From the NCBI GenBank assembly GCA_951799425.1, contig OX637395.1:5854951-5918950 (forward strand): a DNA stretch of 64,000 bases, in the 5' to 3' direction. This DNA comes from Ilex aquifolium (lineage: Eukaryota; Streptophyta; Magnoliopsida; Aquifoliales; Aquifoliaceae). The position numbers and the translations under genes are program-made. This document shows, piece after piece, positions 11,401-22,726 of this stretch (within the stretch, counting starts at the first letter, position 1; the number at the start of each line of letters is the position of its first letter). A model generated the notes under the pieces. The model had not been told where the DNA came from and made no database searches. It saw only the letters and a program-made list of their open reading frames with translations.

Positions 11401-11639
11401 ACGGAAAATGCTATACAAACTAAATCAAACTCCTGATAAAAAAAAAAAAAATTCATAAATCTAACTCAAAAAATTATAATTTAAATTCATATCGATGATG
11501 GTAAGATTTCGGTTTGGGCCGTCCATCCAAAACTCAGAGCATTTAATAAGTCCCTTAATTACATGGCAACCCAAATGGTCCATCCGTAGCCTGTCCACCC
11601 AGCAATAAGTATGGGTCACAACCCAAAGAAAAAAGTCCA

Positions 11640-12250
11640 ACAACACCTAGATCGATATGTTCCTGCTCGATCATATCGAGCTCAGCGAAAATCAGCCCAG
11701 GAATAAGGAGCTCGGTATTCGTTAGATCCCGAGCTTCTCCCGTCGCGCCACATGTCTAGGGAACAAGGGGACAACTTCTGGAGACCCTAACGAACACGTA
11801 TTCTCTGATAAAAGAAATATTTGTGCACATTCCGTTTAAGGATTGTGGACATGATTTGAGGTAGGATGGCAGGTACCACTACAAGACAAAGGAAGATGAG
11901 ACCACAAAATCAGCCAAGATAAGGAAGGAGTCGCAGGAAACACTAGCTGATCACATGTATAAATAGAACACAGATACACTGTATAGAGGAGTTCCATAAA
12001 ATTATATTCAGAAGACACTGTATACAAAGACTTTAAGCCAAGCAATTCACTTTAATCTTCTTCTTCAAGCAATATAAACCCCAAAGAGTAAGGGTCTCCA
12101 TTGCGGTGGATGTAGCCTTGGTCCTTCGGCTAAGGTGAACCACTTATATATTATTTTTGATCCAACTTCATCTCTTATTTCCTTGTTTATCTAAATATTC
12201 ACAGCACCCCCAGTGCGCCTCATAACCACTGTTCTGCACTTGGGCCAAGT
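11640..12250 (+). repeat. Probable solo LTR
   Basis: LTR-like order of signals: a TATAAATAGA box at about 11959, an AATATAAA-type polyadenylation signal at about 12071, and then the stem-loop GTGG..GCCTT..AAGGT..CCAC at 12106-12143. The same stem-loop architecture stands in the LTRs of Tat-1, Tat-2 and Tat-4. No primer site, coding region or partner LTR is seen beside it. Exact edges and target duplication could not be fixed. Confidence 0.45.
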
Positions 12251-12302
12251 ATTTTCGAGCACCATCATATACTATTCCTTAAATGAAGAAATTATCGCAT
12301 AA

Positions 12303-12887
12303 GAGGTGTTCAAATTTTTGATTATCCGCATATTTTGACCTTATCCAATCCTACTGATCGGCTACAACAAAAAATAGGTAGGCCAACTGAAGAATTTTTT
12401 TAGTATTTTCTAAAATTAGATAAGAATGCAGAATACGCATAAAAATTTTGTAATTCTATCCGATCCTACCGGTGTGTGTGTATATATATATATATATACA
12501 CATAGTTTCTGCACATATTAATACACACATCATAATTGTATTTGTATAACAATTATGATGTATTGATGTTTATGACTTTCTTATTATGTTTTATTGTAAT
12601 TATTTATGTATTATCAAATTTATTGTATTTTCTTTAGTGTTATTAGTTTATTGTGTTGGTTAATTGGTACATGTTATTTAATTGAATTGTTAAAATGATT
12701 AAAAAATTAATAATTAAAAAATTTGTATTCACTCGATTTCCTACCCAATTATTTTGGAAGGAATTCGGGTAGCAATAGTACACTTGATCGGATAGGATCA
12801 ACCAAGAAAAAAAACTTTTACAAAATATCGGGTTGGAAGATGAAATACCATAATTTTTACCTGTAGGGTAGGGTGAACACCCCAACA
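12303..12887. mobile_element. Possible hAT-like non-autonomous element
   Basis: The left end is GAGGTGTTCAAA and the right end GTGAACACCCCAACA (inverted). The possible 8-bp target duplication is TCGCATAA (12295-12302) versus TGGCATAA (12888-12895), one mismatch. A (TA)n/(GT)n microsatellite lies at 12473-12501. No transposase. Weak, because the terminal match is short. Confidence 0.35.
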
Positions 12888-12917
12888 TGGCATAAATTAA
12901 AATATCGTTTTTAGCAT

Positions 12918-13730
12918 TGAAAGACCTAGCAAAAAAAATGCAGACGAATATAGAAAATGGCCAGTGTTGATGATTTCAACTAAAGGGAAGATTTCGCATT
13001 CTATGAAGATGGGAAGGCCGCCGTGGGGAACAAGAAAACTTCTGCTCATCCGGGTGAAGAAGACACTCATGCCCTCAACCCCCTTCTCCCGCAAGCAATC
13101 GGAGGCTTGGGGCATGGGGGAAAATGATGGGCCCAAATCTAACCGGGTCAGACACAATAAATCAAGTAAACTCAAATCAGCTAAAAGGCAGGTCAAACCC
13201 AGTTCGTGAATTCGACCCACCCTAAGGTCCAATGAGTCCAAGAAGATTAGCGCACGTGGGGAGTAATCATCGTGATACCCATTCTAGAAGATCAAGACAA
13301 TCTTTAATTGTACTTACCTTTTGTAGCAATCCTCCTCGAAGAACTAGTACATTTACCCTCACGTTACCGCCTCACCTAAAGGCTTCATGGCTATAAATTG
13401 TAATCATTCTCCACATGAGAAGGGCATCTCCCTACACACCCCTCAGATAGTTATTTCTCTCTCCTAGCTACTATACCTCTCCTAGAGCTAACCTTTACTC
13501 TCTCCCTCTCTCTCTCTCTTTCTCACATTCCTTTATTAATAAAGGTTCTCCGACCACCATTATCGTTTTCCAGAGTGGAGTAGGTCACCCTGACCGAACC
13601 ACTATATATCTGTGTGTTGACCTAATATTTATCTTTTTTGCCATTGATTGATTTATTAATTGTTTCATTAATTCTCTTGCAACATTCACTCGACTGTTGA
13701 TCTTGCATAAGTCTATTTTGTGCATCGTCA
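12918..13730 (+). repeat. 5' LTR of Tat-2 (813 bp)
   Basis: Starts TGAAAGACC and ends GCATCGTCA. It has a TATAAATT box at about 13391, a CT-rich tract at 13501-13522, an AATAAAG polyadenylation signal at about 13537, and the stem-loop at 13575-13602. The canonical family start TGATGGGCCC lies inside at 13125, preceded by a purine-rich GGGGGAAAA. Confidence 0.85.
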
Positions 13731-13733
13731 GTT

Positions 13734-13752
13734 TGGCGTCGTTTGTGGGAAA
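13734..13752 (+). other. Primer binding site of Tat-2 (mutated)
   Basis: TGGCGTCGTTTGTGGGAAA, differing from the other Tat sites here by two C-to-T changes. It lies three bases after the LTR end. Confidence 0.8.
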
Positions 13753-13793
13753 CGACTGAGTTTTCTACTACCTTGCTATTCTCTTTCAAATCC

Positions 13794-15130
13794 ATGGCAA
13801 TCACAACTAGGTCGATGAATCAACAACCGGAGGACAACAACTCACCCCGCTAGGAGTAGGCTCTGCCTCCACCTGCACCAGCAGAACCGTCCACTGCGCT
13901 AACTCCCGTGGTCGGGCAATAGCTTATAGAGCCCATGCAATTGTTGGTTAGCCAAAACTAGCAAATCATCTAGCTGATGCTCACCTCGGGAGACATCGCC
14001 CCTTAGCTTGTGGGAACAATACTCCCTATAATTGGAGAGGTGCCATAGCCTCCCCACTCTGGGCGCTAAGGCGCTCCCCACCATGGCACCTAACGCCAGG
14101 GCGCCCCTCGCCAGGGAATCCCCCTATTGCGCACAGACGCCTCACACGTTCCCCCTCCTCATGTACCTGCTCCACACGCAGTCGACCATCCTGGGCAGGA
14201 GGATGAGGTAGAAAACCAGGATGCGAATCATAAAAGCTACTACAATGATCCAACATAGGATTTCCCTAACCAATGAGACGAGAAGATCAATGAGGTGCAA
14301 AACCAGCTTGGCAATGCCCTCAATGCCATCAAAGCACAGATGCTGAAGACGGTGGATTATTTGGTAAGGCATACTGACACCCGTTTGTTACAGATGTTGT
14401 CAATTACTCCCTACCCTCAAAGTTCAAGATGTCTGCCATCGAGATCTTCAATGGCACTAAGGACCCTCTAGATCATCTTGACACATATAAATCTCTCATG
14501 CAACTCCACAACGTGCCTTATGAGATAATGTGTAGAGCCTTCCCTACCACCCTAAAGGGATCTGCTCGACAATGGTTTGCGAAGATCAAACCGTCTTCTA
14601 TCCACTCCTTCGCGGAGCTGAGCAAATCCTTCGTCTCTCATTTCATTGAGGGACGTCGACACTAGAAGTCGGTTACCCACCTGCTCACCGTCAAGTAGGA
14701 CCGGAATGAAAGTCTTAGGAGCTACCTCACTTGTTTTAACGAGGAGGCTCTCCAGATCGAGGAGCCAGACGACAAGGTAACCATGACTGCCTTTATTGCG
14801 GTACTGCGCTCCTCGAGCTTCATGTTCTCCGTCCTAAAGAGGCCGTCCTCCAGCATGCCCGAACTGCTGTCAAGGACACAGAAGTATATGAATGTCGAGG
14901 ACATCATGAAAGTCCGACAGGTGAGTCCTCCCACAGGGGTGAGAAAATAAAGGATATCCACGAAGACATGAGAGAAACAGATAACAAGAGGAATAGGACT
15001 GAGAGAGTATCTACCATGGACCGCCTTGGTATTCCACCTCTGAGATAGCGACAAGCTTTTACGCCGCTTAATGCCTCAGTGGAGCATATCCTGTTCCAAA
15101 TACAGGACGACCCTACTCTGCGGTAGCCAG
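13794..15130 (+). pseudogene. Tat-2 gag pseudogene
   Basis: The ATG at 13794 starts a gag N terminus that soon meets a stop (TAG in the CCCCGCTAG context at about 13852). The capsid-like Retrotrans_gag domain is readable at 14429-14930: FNGTKDPLDHLDTYKSLM, then CRAFPTTLKGSARQWF, then FAELSKSFVSHFI, the same order as in Tat-4. A TAG replaces the Gln codon after GRRH (14663-14665), and other frame changes follow. No intact gag can be made. Confidence 0.8.
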
Positions 15131-15135
15131 GAAAG

Positions 15136-15974
15136 ATGAAGTCCTCCCCGAACCGAAGAAATCCGAACAAATACTGTCGCTTTCACCGCGACCATGGCCA
15201 CAACACTAATGACTGCTATGAGCTCAAGAGGCAGATCAAGGAGCTCATACAACGTGACCAGTTGAGGCAATACGTTGCTGGCAGAGGACAAGCCCAGCCA
15301 CCTGCCCGGGACCAAGATGACAGAGAACGCCAGCAACCCCTCGGAGAAATTCAGACGATCTCCGGAGGGCTAGGAGGAGGAGGAGGCGACTCCAACTCCG
15401 CCAGGAAAGCCAGACAGGTAGAGTCGAACAAATCTTGCCCGACGATGACACCCCGACACAGGGAAGAAGAGGTAATCACCTTCTCAGACAGGGACCTCGA
15501 GGGGATCCAATTCTCCCATGACGACCCTCTGGTCTTAACCATGATGGTAGCCAACTATCAGGTTAAGAGAATTTTGGTGGACAGTGACAACTCTTCCGAC
15601 ATCCTATTCGCACCAGCCTATTATAGCCTTCATCTAGGCAGGGAAAGATTGCAACCCATTAGAACGCCCCTCATCAGATTTTCGGGTGAGAGGGCTTATC
15701 TTTGGGTTCCATCACCTTAACAGTCATAGTAAGTACAACACCAAGAAGCTCCACGATCATGGTAAACTTTATAGTGCTAGACTACCCCTCTACATACATC
15801 ATCATATTTGGACGCCCTACACTCAACACTTTAAGGGTAGTGCCGTCCACCTACCACTTTGTTCTTCGTTTCCCAACCCTCTGTGGGATCGAAAAAGTTA
15901 GAGGAGACCAAGTCTCTGCTAGAGAATGCTACGCGGCCTCTATGAGGATCAAGAAACTCCAAGAGGCCCTCTAG
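15136..15974 (+). pseudogene. Tat-2 zinc-knuckle and protease remnant
   Basis: 15136-15720 encodes the knuckle CRFHRDHGHNTNDC, an RQIKELIQRDQLRQYVAG linker and the start of an aspartic protease. The catalytic triplet D-S-G is D-S-D here (VDSDNSSDILF), so the enzyme should be dead. The frame breaks near 15710. The remaining protease part (FGRPTLNTLR.VPSTYH) continues at 15702-15974 in another frame. The coding similarity ends at KLQEAL, just where Tat-4 goes on into RT. So the whole RT-RNase H-integrase segment was lost. Confidence 0.8.
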
Positions 15975-16347
15975 GTGGAAGTGTTTGGTATGACAGCACA
16001 TTGAAAACGGGAAAGCTATTATCAATAGCGGGTATAAGCTGGTGGCTCTCATTTTATTTGTCATTTATTGTTTCGGTTGATTTATTCTTTTATGAAATAA
16101 AACTCTGCGAAGATTATTATGTTCAAAACTGTCTTTCATTTCATGAAGTTTGTAAACAACTTACAAAAGTCAGAATATGACCTAACAAGAAGGTAGACAA
16201 AAAGATAAAAGTCGTCATACTCCCGATGATCAGTCACTACTCCCCGAGTCACTATCATCAAGGTTCTCCCCGTCACCATCTACCCCTGGTGCCTCATATG
16301 GAACGAACCTAGAGAAATCAATAGTAGGAAAAGTTGTCAAGCTCTTC
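15975..16347 (+). other. Tat-2 non-coding stretch between protease and antisense gene
   Basis: No long frame. It contains TTTATGAAATAAAACTCTGCGAAGAT (16080 region), which is shared with Tat-1 (minus strand, 1625-1650) and resembles ATGAATAAAACTCTACATTTT in Tat-4 at 42053. The common AATAAAA suggests a sense polyadenylation signal ahead of the antisense gene; that is an inference. Confidence 0.5.
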
Positions 16348-18840
16348 TTAACCATCAATAAAGACGTCTACAATGGCCTTCTCAGCAGCCTCCCTCATCA
16401 TCTCCATCTCAATGGAACGAGCCTCTGCCACGGTAGCCCTCCTCCGAGCTAGATGTAGCTCGGTCTCAACTCCTGCGACCCTCTCACAGGATGCTCGCAG
16501 CTCTGACTCTACTCTCGTGCAGACAGTCACCTTATCAGTCTCCAGCTTCACGCTCTCTTGCAAGTAGCCAAAAAGCTCGGCCTAATCTTATCTTTGCTCC
16601 CAAGTAGTTTATTTCTCCAGCTTCGCGCTCTCTCACGAGTCGCCAAAAATCTCGCCTTAATCCTACCTCTGCTCCCAAGCAGTATATGTCTCCAGCTTCG
16701 CGCTCTCTCGTAAGTCGCCAAAAAGCTCGGCCTAATCCTACCTCTGCTCCTAAGCAGTTTATGTCTCAAGCTTCACGCTCTCTCACGAGTCGCCAAAAAG
16801 CTCGGCCTAATCCTACCTCTGTTCGCAGGCAGTCTATGTCTCTAGCTTCGCGCTCTCTAGCGAGTCGCCAAAAAAGCTCGGCCTAATCATACCTCTGCTC
16901 TTAAGCAGCCTCAATCTCCAACTTAGCACCTCTCTCATAAGTTGTCAAAAACTCGGCCTCAAGAGGTGTTACTCTCTCATGAGTCAACCTCAATTGCTCC
17001 TCAAGAGTCTCTTGTGCCTGTCTCTCTTTTGTCAGATCCCTAGATGCCTCACCAAGCGTGATCGTCCTTGAAAAAAAGTAGGAAAAAGCGGCATCCACCT
17101 ACAAACATTCAAAAAGCAGAACATGAAGGAAATGAGGCGAGTACAAAATCAAAGTTGAGAAGAAAGGCATACCATGGAAGACCCCTGCATCGCGGTATTG
17201 ATAATGCCCTTTGGACCTCGAGATCCAACCTCTTTGATATCCCTGGGAGTCACAGATCTCCAAAGATGCTCCTTCGCCAAATTCACGTCGAAGCATGGAC
17301 ACCGAGCCACTACTAGAAGTAGGGCAGCTATATGGAGCTACAGTCCCCGTAGAAGACCGCACTGGTATCTCAATTCCTACAACGGTACAAGGGCTAGCTT
17401 TGGTACACACGGGAGTCATAGTCTGGGAAGGAGTGGGGGCACCACCGAATCCCACTCCCGAGAAGCAACCTAGCCATCGGATGTCGACTGAAAATTACTG
17501 GGGGCATCAAACCTCGCCCTCTTGGGAGGAGGGGAAGACGTCACCCTAAAAGCATAGAGAGCCTCCATCATCGCTCTATCAATAGGGCGCCTGTAATTAG
17601 AGACAAGGTTAAGATAAAGAACCAACATAGCCGAAAGTCATTATAATCTCTCTCTTTGGCAAAAATCCAGAACGCCAACCCGCTGCCCATGAATGCCTGA
17701 CAGTTGTCTGCCAGAGCACAACTTCCCACCGCCGTCGTTTTCACTAATTTGTGTTTAAAACTCAAATTCTGTTAGAAAGAAGCATTTTTTGGATAAATTT
17801 GGTGCCCAAACCGTCTCTGGCAGTTTGTATGTCGTAGGTCTCGAAAAAATACCTAGATTAAATTTTTTTTTTTGCCTCAAACGGACAACCAAGCACAAAG
17901 TTATGGTCGTTCAAAGTTTGGCCCTTTTTTCATGATTGTTTAATACTCCACCAAGCTCCGCTGCCCAGCATGTCAGGGCGTCACCCAACATCTTAGCGCT
18001 AGAAGCAGAGCCCGGTGTCGCCCAGCCCTTGGCCTCGCCAGCCTGCCACCCTGCTACTCCCCCGCGTTGCCCAGCTTGCCACCTAGGCCCTCTCCACCAG
18101 TGCAAGAGGCGCTGCCCACATCCACAACATCTTCATCACCCAGATAGAAACCGAGGTCGCCTGAGCTCTTGGTAGCCAAGGCGTCGCCCATTCCATCGAA
18201 GCCCACACAGCCAACACCGCCCATGCCACTAGCGTCGTCGAGTCCTCTTCCATGAGCACCGCCCGAAGCCTCTCTGCGCCATAGGCATAACCAGCAAGCC
18301 TCTCTGCGCCTTGGGTGTAGTCTGCCCAGGCCTCTCCGACGCCTGCACCCAGCATCGTCCTGGCATCCTCACCTCCCTCGCACTACCTGACGTCGCTACT
18401 GCCTTGGACGCCATCTCCGTCTGCGCCCACGGACTCAGCTCGCTGGACACGGGAGCCTTAGCCTTCCTCGACGCCTACCTAACCCACTTTGCTTCTAGCG
18501 CCGCCTAGCTACCCATCCTGTTGTCGCTTCTTAGTTTCCCGCCTAGGCTACTGGCCCCTCCATTTTTGGTGTGGCCTGGGCTTCGCCAAGGCGTGGCCTA
18601 GGGCTTCGCCTAGCATTGCCCATGGCTTCGTTGAAGCTTGACCTTGGGTCTCTCCTGAGCTCCTTGGTCCAACTGTCTTCTTCTTTGTGGGACCATCATT
18701 GGAGTCCTCTCCCATCGCCTCCAAGCTCCTGGTCTTCATTCTCTCGATTTTTTTTGGGGAAAAAAGCTTTGAACCCTAGTCTCAAGGGGAAGCTTCAAGA
18801 GAAAAAAGAAAAGGAGGAAATGGAGTGGAGGAGTTCAAGG
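16348..18840 (-). pseudogene. Tat-2 antisense gene remnant (coiled-coil exon and upstream exons)
   Basis: The minus strand holds the C-terminal coiled coil: 16348-16563 encodes ARSIEMEMMREAAEKA and ends VDVFIDG, compare ADAFIDG in the Tat-4 antisense protein. Upstream (16545-17098) lie repeated RERA-rich segments broken by stops. A good GT-AG intron is visible at 17172 to 17099 (donor GTATGCC, acceptor TTTGTAG, 74 nt), of the same size as those in Tat-3 and Tat-4. From 17173 to 18840 the upstream exons are decayed, with Pro/Ala-rich remains of CGCCC repeats (17940-18620). It is non-coding as it stands. Confidence 0.6.
16545..16916. repeat. ~75-bp tandem repeat in the Tat-2 antisense coiled-coil exon
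   Basis: CAGCTTCGCGCTCTCTC-type starts lie at about 16545, 16618, 16692, 16768, 16844 and 16917, each followed by AGTCGCCAAAA and CTCGGCCTAATC. Five units plus a diverged sixth, 73-76 bp each, with frame-breaking length changes. Confidence 0.85.
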
Positions 18841-18844
18841 GTTT

Positions 18845-18853
18845 CTATATATA
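18845..18853 (-). promoter_or_regulatory. TATA box of the Tat-2 antisense gene
   Basis: The minus strand reads TATATATAG, about 240 bp inward of the canonical 3' LTR start (TGATGGGCCC). Tat-3 and Tat-4 have minus-strand TATA boxes at matching places. Confidence 0.5.
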
Positions 18854-18883
18854 AGCTCTTTAATGAGATTTTTTCAAGATTGA

Positions 18884-19636
18884 TGAAAGACCGAGCGAAA
18901 GAAATGCAGACGAATACAAAAAATGCCCGACGCTAATGATTTCAACTAAAGGGAAGATTTCGCAGTCTATGAAGATGGGAAGGCCGCCGTGGGGAACAAG
19001 AAAACTTCTGCTCGTCCTGGTGAAGAAGACATTCATGCCCTCAACCCCCTTCTCTCGCAAGGAATCGAAGGCTCGGGGCATGGGGGGCAAATGATGGGCC
19101 CAAATTAGCTAAAAGATACGTCAAACCCAATTCGTGAATTTGACTCACCCCAAGGTCCAAGGAGTCTAAGAATATTAGAGCACGTGGAGAGTAATCATCG
19201 GGATACCCACTCTCGAAAATCAAGACAATCTTTAATTGTACTTACCTTTTGTAGCTATCCTCGTCGAAGAACTAGTACATTTACCCTCACGTCACCACTT
19301 CACCTAAGGGCTTCATGCCTATAAATTGTAAACCCTCTTCACATGAGAGGGGCATCTCCCTACACACCCCTCACATAGCTATTTCTCTCTCCTAGCTACC
19401 ATACCATATCTCTCGGAGCTAACATTTTGCTCTCTCTCTTTCTCACCTTACTTTATTAATAAAGGTTCTCCGGCCACCGAGTAGAGTAGGTCACCCTAAC
19501 CGAATCACTATATACCTGTGTGTTGACCCAATATTTACCTTTTTTGCCATTGATTATTTTATTAATTGTTTCATTAGTTCTCTTGCATCATTCACTCGAC
19601 TGTTGATCTTGTATAAGTCTATTTTGTGCATCATCA
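18884..19636 (+). repeat. 3' LTR of Tat-2 (753 bp)
   Basis: Aligns to 12918-13730 along its whole length apart from a ~40-bp gap after the internal TGATGGGCCCAAAT (19094 region) and a few small gaps. The start TGAAAGACC and end GCATCATCA fall exactly at the limits of homology. TATAAATT is at about 19320. The polypurine-like GGGGGGCAAA sits inside the LTR (about 19082-19091), not before it. Confidence 0.85.
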
Positions 19637-19964
19637 AGCATTGTTATCAAATGAAACTATTTTAAGTTAGATCAATATGAAGAACTAAGAACATCGCTTG
19701 AATTAAAATGTTGGTCATGTATGTGTGTGTGAGAGAGAAACACATGCCAATTCAACAAAAAAGCCAAATAAAAAAAAATTCAAATTTCAGCCTAACGGAT
19801 TAAATACATCATCTTGTATGAAATTTCCCTAGGGGACAAGGTGGGGGTAAGAAAATCATAAAAATAGCTCTTTAATGGCTCTATTTATTTGAGTTTTCAT
19901 TAACAAAAGATAAGATCATAAGTCATCCCAATTATCTTTACATATCAGTATTTTAACCAACTTA

Positions 19965-20309
19965 GAGCATCTCTAAGAGAGTAGGTAAAAGAAACAAAAA
20001 CTTCAAAATTTAGCTATTTTGTCTTAAAATTTCACTCCAACAGAATATCTCTAAAGTATGTAAAATAACATTATGTTACAGTGATACTCAGATATTTAAA
20101 GTATCACTGTAGTAATATGTATAAATTCTTTATAATATTTTCTCTCTCCCCATTTCTTTTCCTTTCACTATTCCCAAAGGAAAATAATACAAAAGGAATG
20201 AGAAATAATATTTAAAGGAAATGGTTAAAAATATAGAAAAAGTGAGTAGTTAAAATATAAAATGTTATTTTTTGAATAGTTAAACTAACTTCTATTGTTG
20301 AAGATACTC
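19965..20309. mobile_element. Tourist-like (PIF/Harbinger) MITE
   Basis: Ends GAGCATCTCTAA and, as reverse complement, GAGTATCTTCAA. It is flanked by TTA on both sides (19962-19964 and 20310-20312), the 3-bp duplication typical of PIF/Harbinger. It is 345 bp and AT-rich, without coding sequence. Confidence 0.65.
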
Positions 20310-20567
20310 TTACGCCATGTTTACTCATGTTGGTGTTGCTTAAATAAATGGTTGATATAATAAAAAAAAATAATGCATAATAATATACAAAGAAGATTTG
20401 TTCTTGAAAAGCTCATAGAGTTGATTTTTAAAAATATTTTTTTTATTTTTTTTTGGGAACAACATAGGGAAGCCACATAAGATTTAATAATATTATAAAG
20501 TAAAAAATCTAGAAAAATTAGGATGAAAAATTGACGACTTCTCTATAATCCAAGATACATTTCTTTA

Positions 20568-20927
20568 GAGAATCTCCGATAGGCTTTCTCTATTATTACT
20601 CAACTCTTTATATTTGAGAGTCAATCACCAAAAATCAAGCACCAATAGACTCACTATTAAAACTAGCTAAAATAGATAACCTAATTTAACTCTCTACATT
20701 TGGAGAACCAAACTCACTCTCTATTCTATTATTGATGAATGATAAGGTGACACGTATATATTCTTCATTAAATGTAATTGAACACAAGACTATTTTTTTT
20801 TCTCCCTATAATAGAGAACCCATTAGAGTTGTACAAAATATTTCACTCTCTATTTTAAAATTTTACAAAAAATTCTCTCTATTTCACAAATGATGCTCTC
20901 TAAAATAGAGTATTGTTTAAGAAGCTC
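20568..20927. mobile_element. Second Tourist-like MITE
   Basis: Begins GAGAATCTCC and ends GAAGCTC, flanked by TTA (20565-20567 and 20928-20930). The inverted similarity of the arms is imperfect (AGAG..TCT..CTCTAT). Another GAGCATCTCCAATGG end starts immediately after the right TTA, suggesting tandem insertion of related MITEs. Confidence 0.5.
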
Positions 20928-22586
20928 TTAGAGCATCTCCAATGGGCTATTTATTCTCACTAAATTCTCTATTCGAGAAAGTTAACTCTAATTCTGTATA
21001 AGTGGATAAAATAAAAGATTAAACATGACAAAAATATTATGTATTTTAATCTAGTGTTTACTAAGTCACTAGATTAAGAGTAGGATAAAAGATTACAAAT
21101 CACATATTGACAAAAAAAATCATTAATCTTGTTAAATTATTAATGTTTTTGTTTATTTAATGGGTAAAATAATAAATTTAAAATTTTATATGTTTGAATT
21201 GGACTATAATACCACCTCCCCATGTAATATTATAATTTACTCAATAGTATGAATAAAATGTATTACCTAGGTGATAATAGAAAAAAAAAAATGCTTCGTT
21301 TCTGAGTCATATGTCATGTCGTACCCTTCTACGGAAAGTTACAAGTCATTTTAAGTAATTACAAAAGATTTAGACCTAGTCTCATCCGGGCCAGCTCTAA
21401 CCCTAGGCAAGTGAGGCTGTCGCTTAGGGCGCCCACTTACTTATGGCCTCATTCATGTATGTCTCACAAAATATTTTGACCGAATTTTAAAAATAATGTA
21501 AAAAATTTAAGATATTACGTGAAACTCACGATTAAAAGAAATTTACTATTTTTTTTAAATCATAAATATATGTACATTCAAAAAGAAGAAAAAAAAGATC
21601 GTACTCTTGTACAAAAAATTACGATACTCTATTCTCTCATTTTATATGAATTCCCAATAACTTGAATCTATTTATTTAATTTTATTTTCTTTAATTTTAA
21701 TTTTTGAGTTAATTTTGATCTTAATATAATTATTTACAAAATGTGTTTATTTTACAAGTTATTTTACATCTTAAATATACTTACTAAAAGATATGAATTT
21801 AAAGATTTAAAATTTTAAAATAAAAATAAATAAATTATACATCTAAAAAAATTTAGCACCCCATCTAAAATTTTTGCTCAGGCCCCTACACTATGCTTTT
21901 CATTTCAGATCATCACATAAACTCTTTACTTTCTCATATTATCTATTAGTTTGAATTTCACGAGCCTACCTTAGCTCATCTCTGCTAGGCGAGTTCTACT
22001 CGGCTAAATATCAACTTAAGACCTAGAATTCTAGTTAAATGTTACCACAAACATCAAAGAGCGGGGATAAGAAACTTAGGAACAAAACTCTTAGTCTAAC
22101 TCTAACCCGAACATTTAGGGGTTGGTCATGAGGTCATTTATATCACAACCTAGAGTTTGAGGTCCATTAAGACATAACTTCCTACCACTATAAATAAAGG
22201 TCTCGGGGTACCAAGTATGCATTCAATCATAGCCTATTCCGTCCGTACCACACCATCTTCTCCATCCGTATGAGATGAAGACTCGCAATGCTAAATTATC
22301 CTTGTACTGTAGTCTAATTTTTTAATAACAATTCAAGACAAAAATAAAATTCCAGTAAGCTTAAGAGAGAAAGATCATATCTCCGAAGTCCTGTCATTGC
22401 AGAATATCATTTTTTTTATTCTGATTTGCGTGAAAAAACTAGATAGATGATAATCATTAGGGGAGTTTAAAACTCAAACCAATAGTAATTGAAGGTGTTA
22501 TGTTGAGAAAGTGGATAGTTTAGGGGGCAGTGTGAAAGGAGGGGCACAACCCAAGTGGCCTAAGTGTAATTTATCATATATTTGTG

Positions 22587-22595
22587 TATAAATAT
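22587..22595 (+). promoter_or_regulatory. TATA box of the RING-H2 gene
   Basis: TATAAATAT, 140 bp before the ATG. A (GA)n run at 22673-22692 lies in the presumed 5' untranslated region, a common feature of plant leaders. Confidence 0.6.
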
Positions 22596-22726
22596 CTATG
22601 CCACCTACCACTTGTGTCACTATTTGAAGGATAAACCATACCACAAGGTACGAGGAGAGGAAGCAAGAAAATTAGAGAGAGAGAGAGAGAGATATCCTCT
22701 TCACAGCATCAAAACACAAAAAAAGC

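Larger units (their letters stand above)
12918..19636 (+). mobile_element. Tat-2: non-autonomous gag-protease Tat element with extended LTRs
   Basis: Bounded by direct repeats 12918-13730 and 18884-19636 and by target duplication AGCAT (12913-12917 and 19637-19641). The inside holds a primer site, broken gag and protease, then no RT, RNase H or integrase, then an antisense coiled-coil pseudogene. The missing pol and retained gag fit the described class of terminal-repeat retrotransposons with a GAG domain. The TG-CA ends plus the 5-bp duplication define the inserted unit; the LTRs are about 200 bp longer at the 5' side than the usual family LTR (see findings). Confidence 0.85.
19642..22586. 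other. Spacer upstream of the RING-H2 gene
   Basis: AT-rich, no gene recognised. It contains two Tourist-like MITEs (annotated separately) and possibly the start of a third at 20931 (GAGCATCTCCAATGGGC). Around 21378-21890 is a fragment starting CCGGGCCAGCTCTAACCCTAGGC and ending GCTCAGGCCCCTAC, which looks like a decayed transposon. I see nothing definite in 21900-22560. Confidence 0.6.

Noticed and set aside
11640-12250. Full LTR retrotransposon around the solo LTR
   Set aside because: No primer site, polypurine tract, coding remains or partner LTR found on either side.
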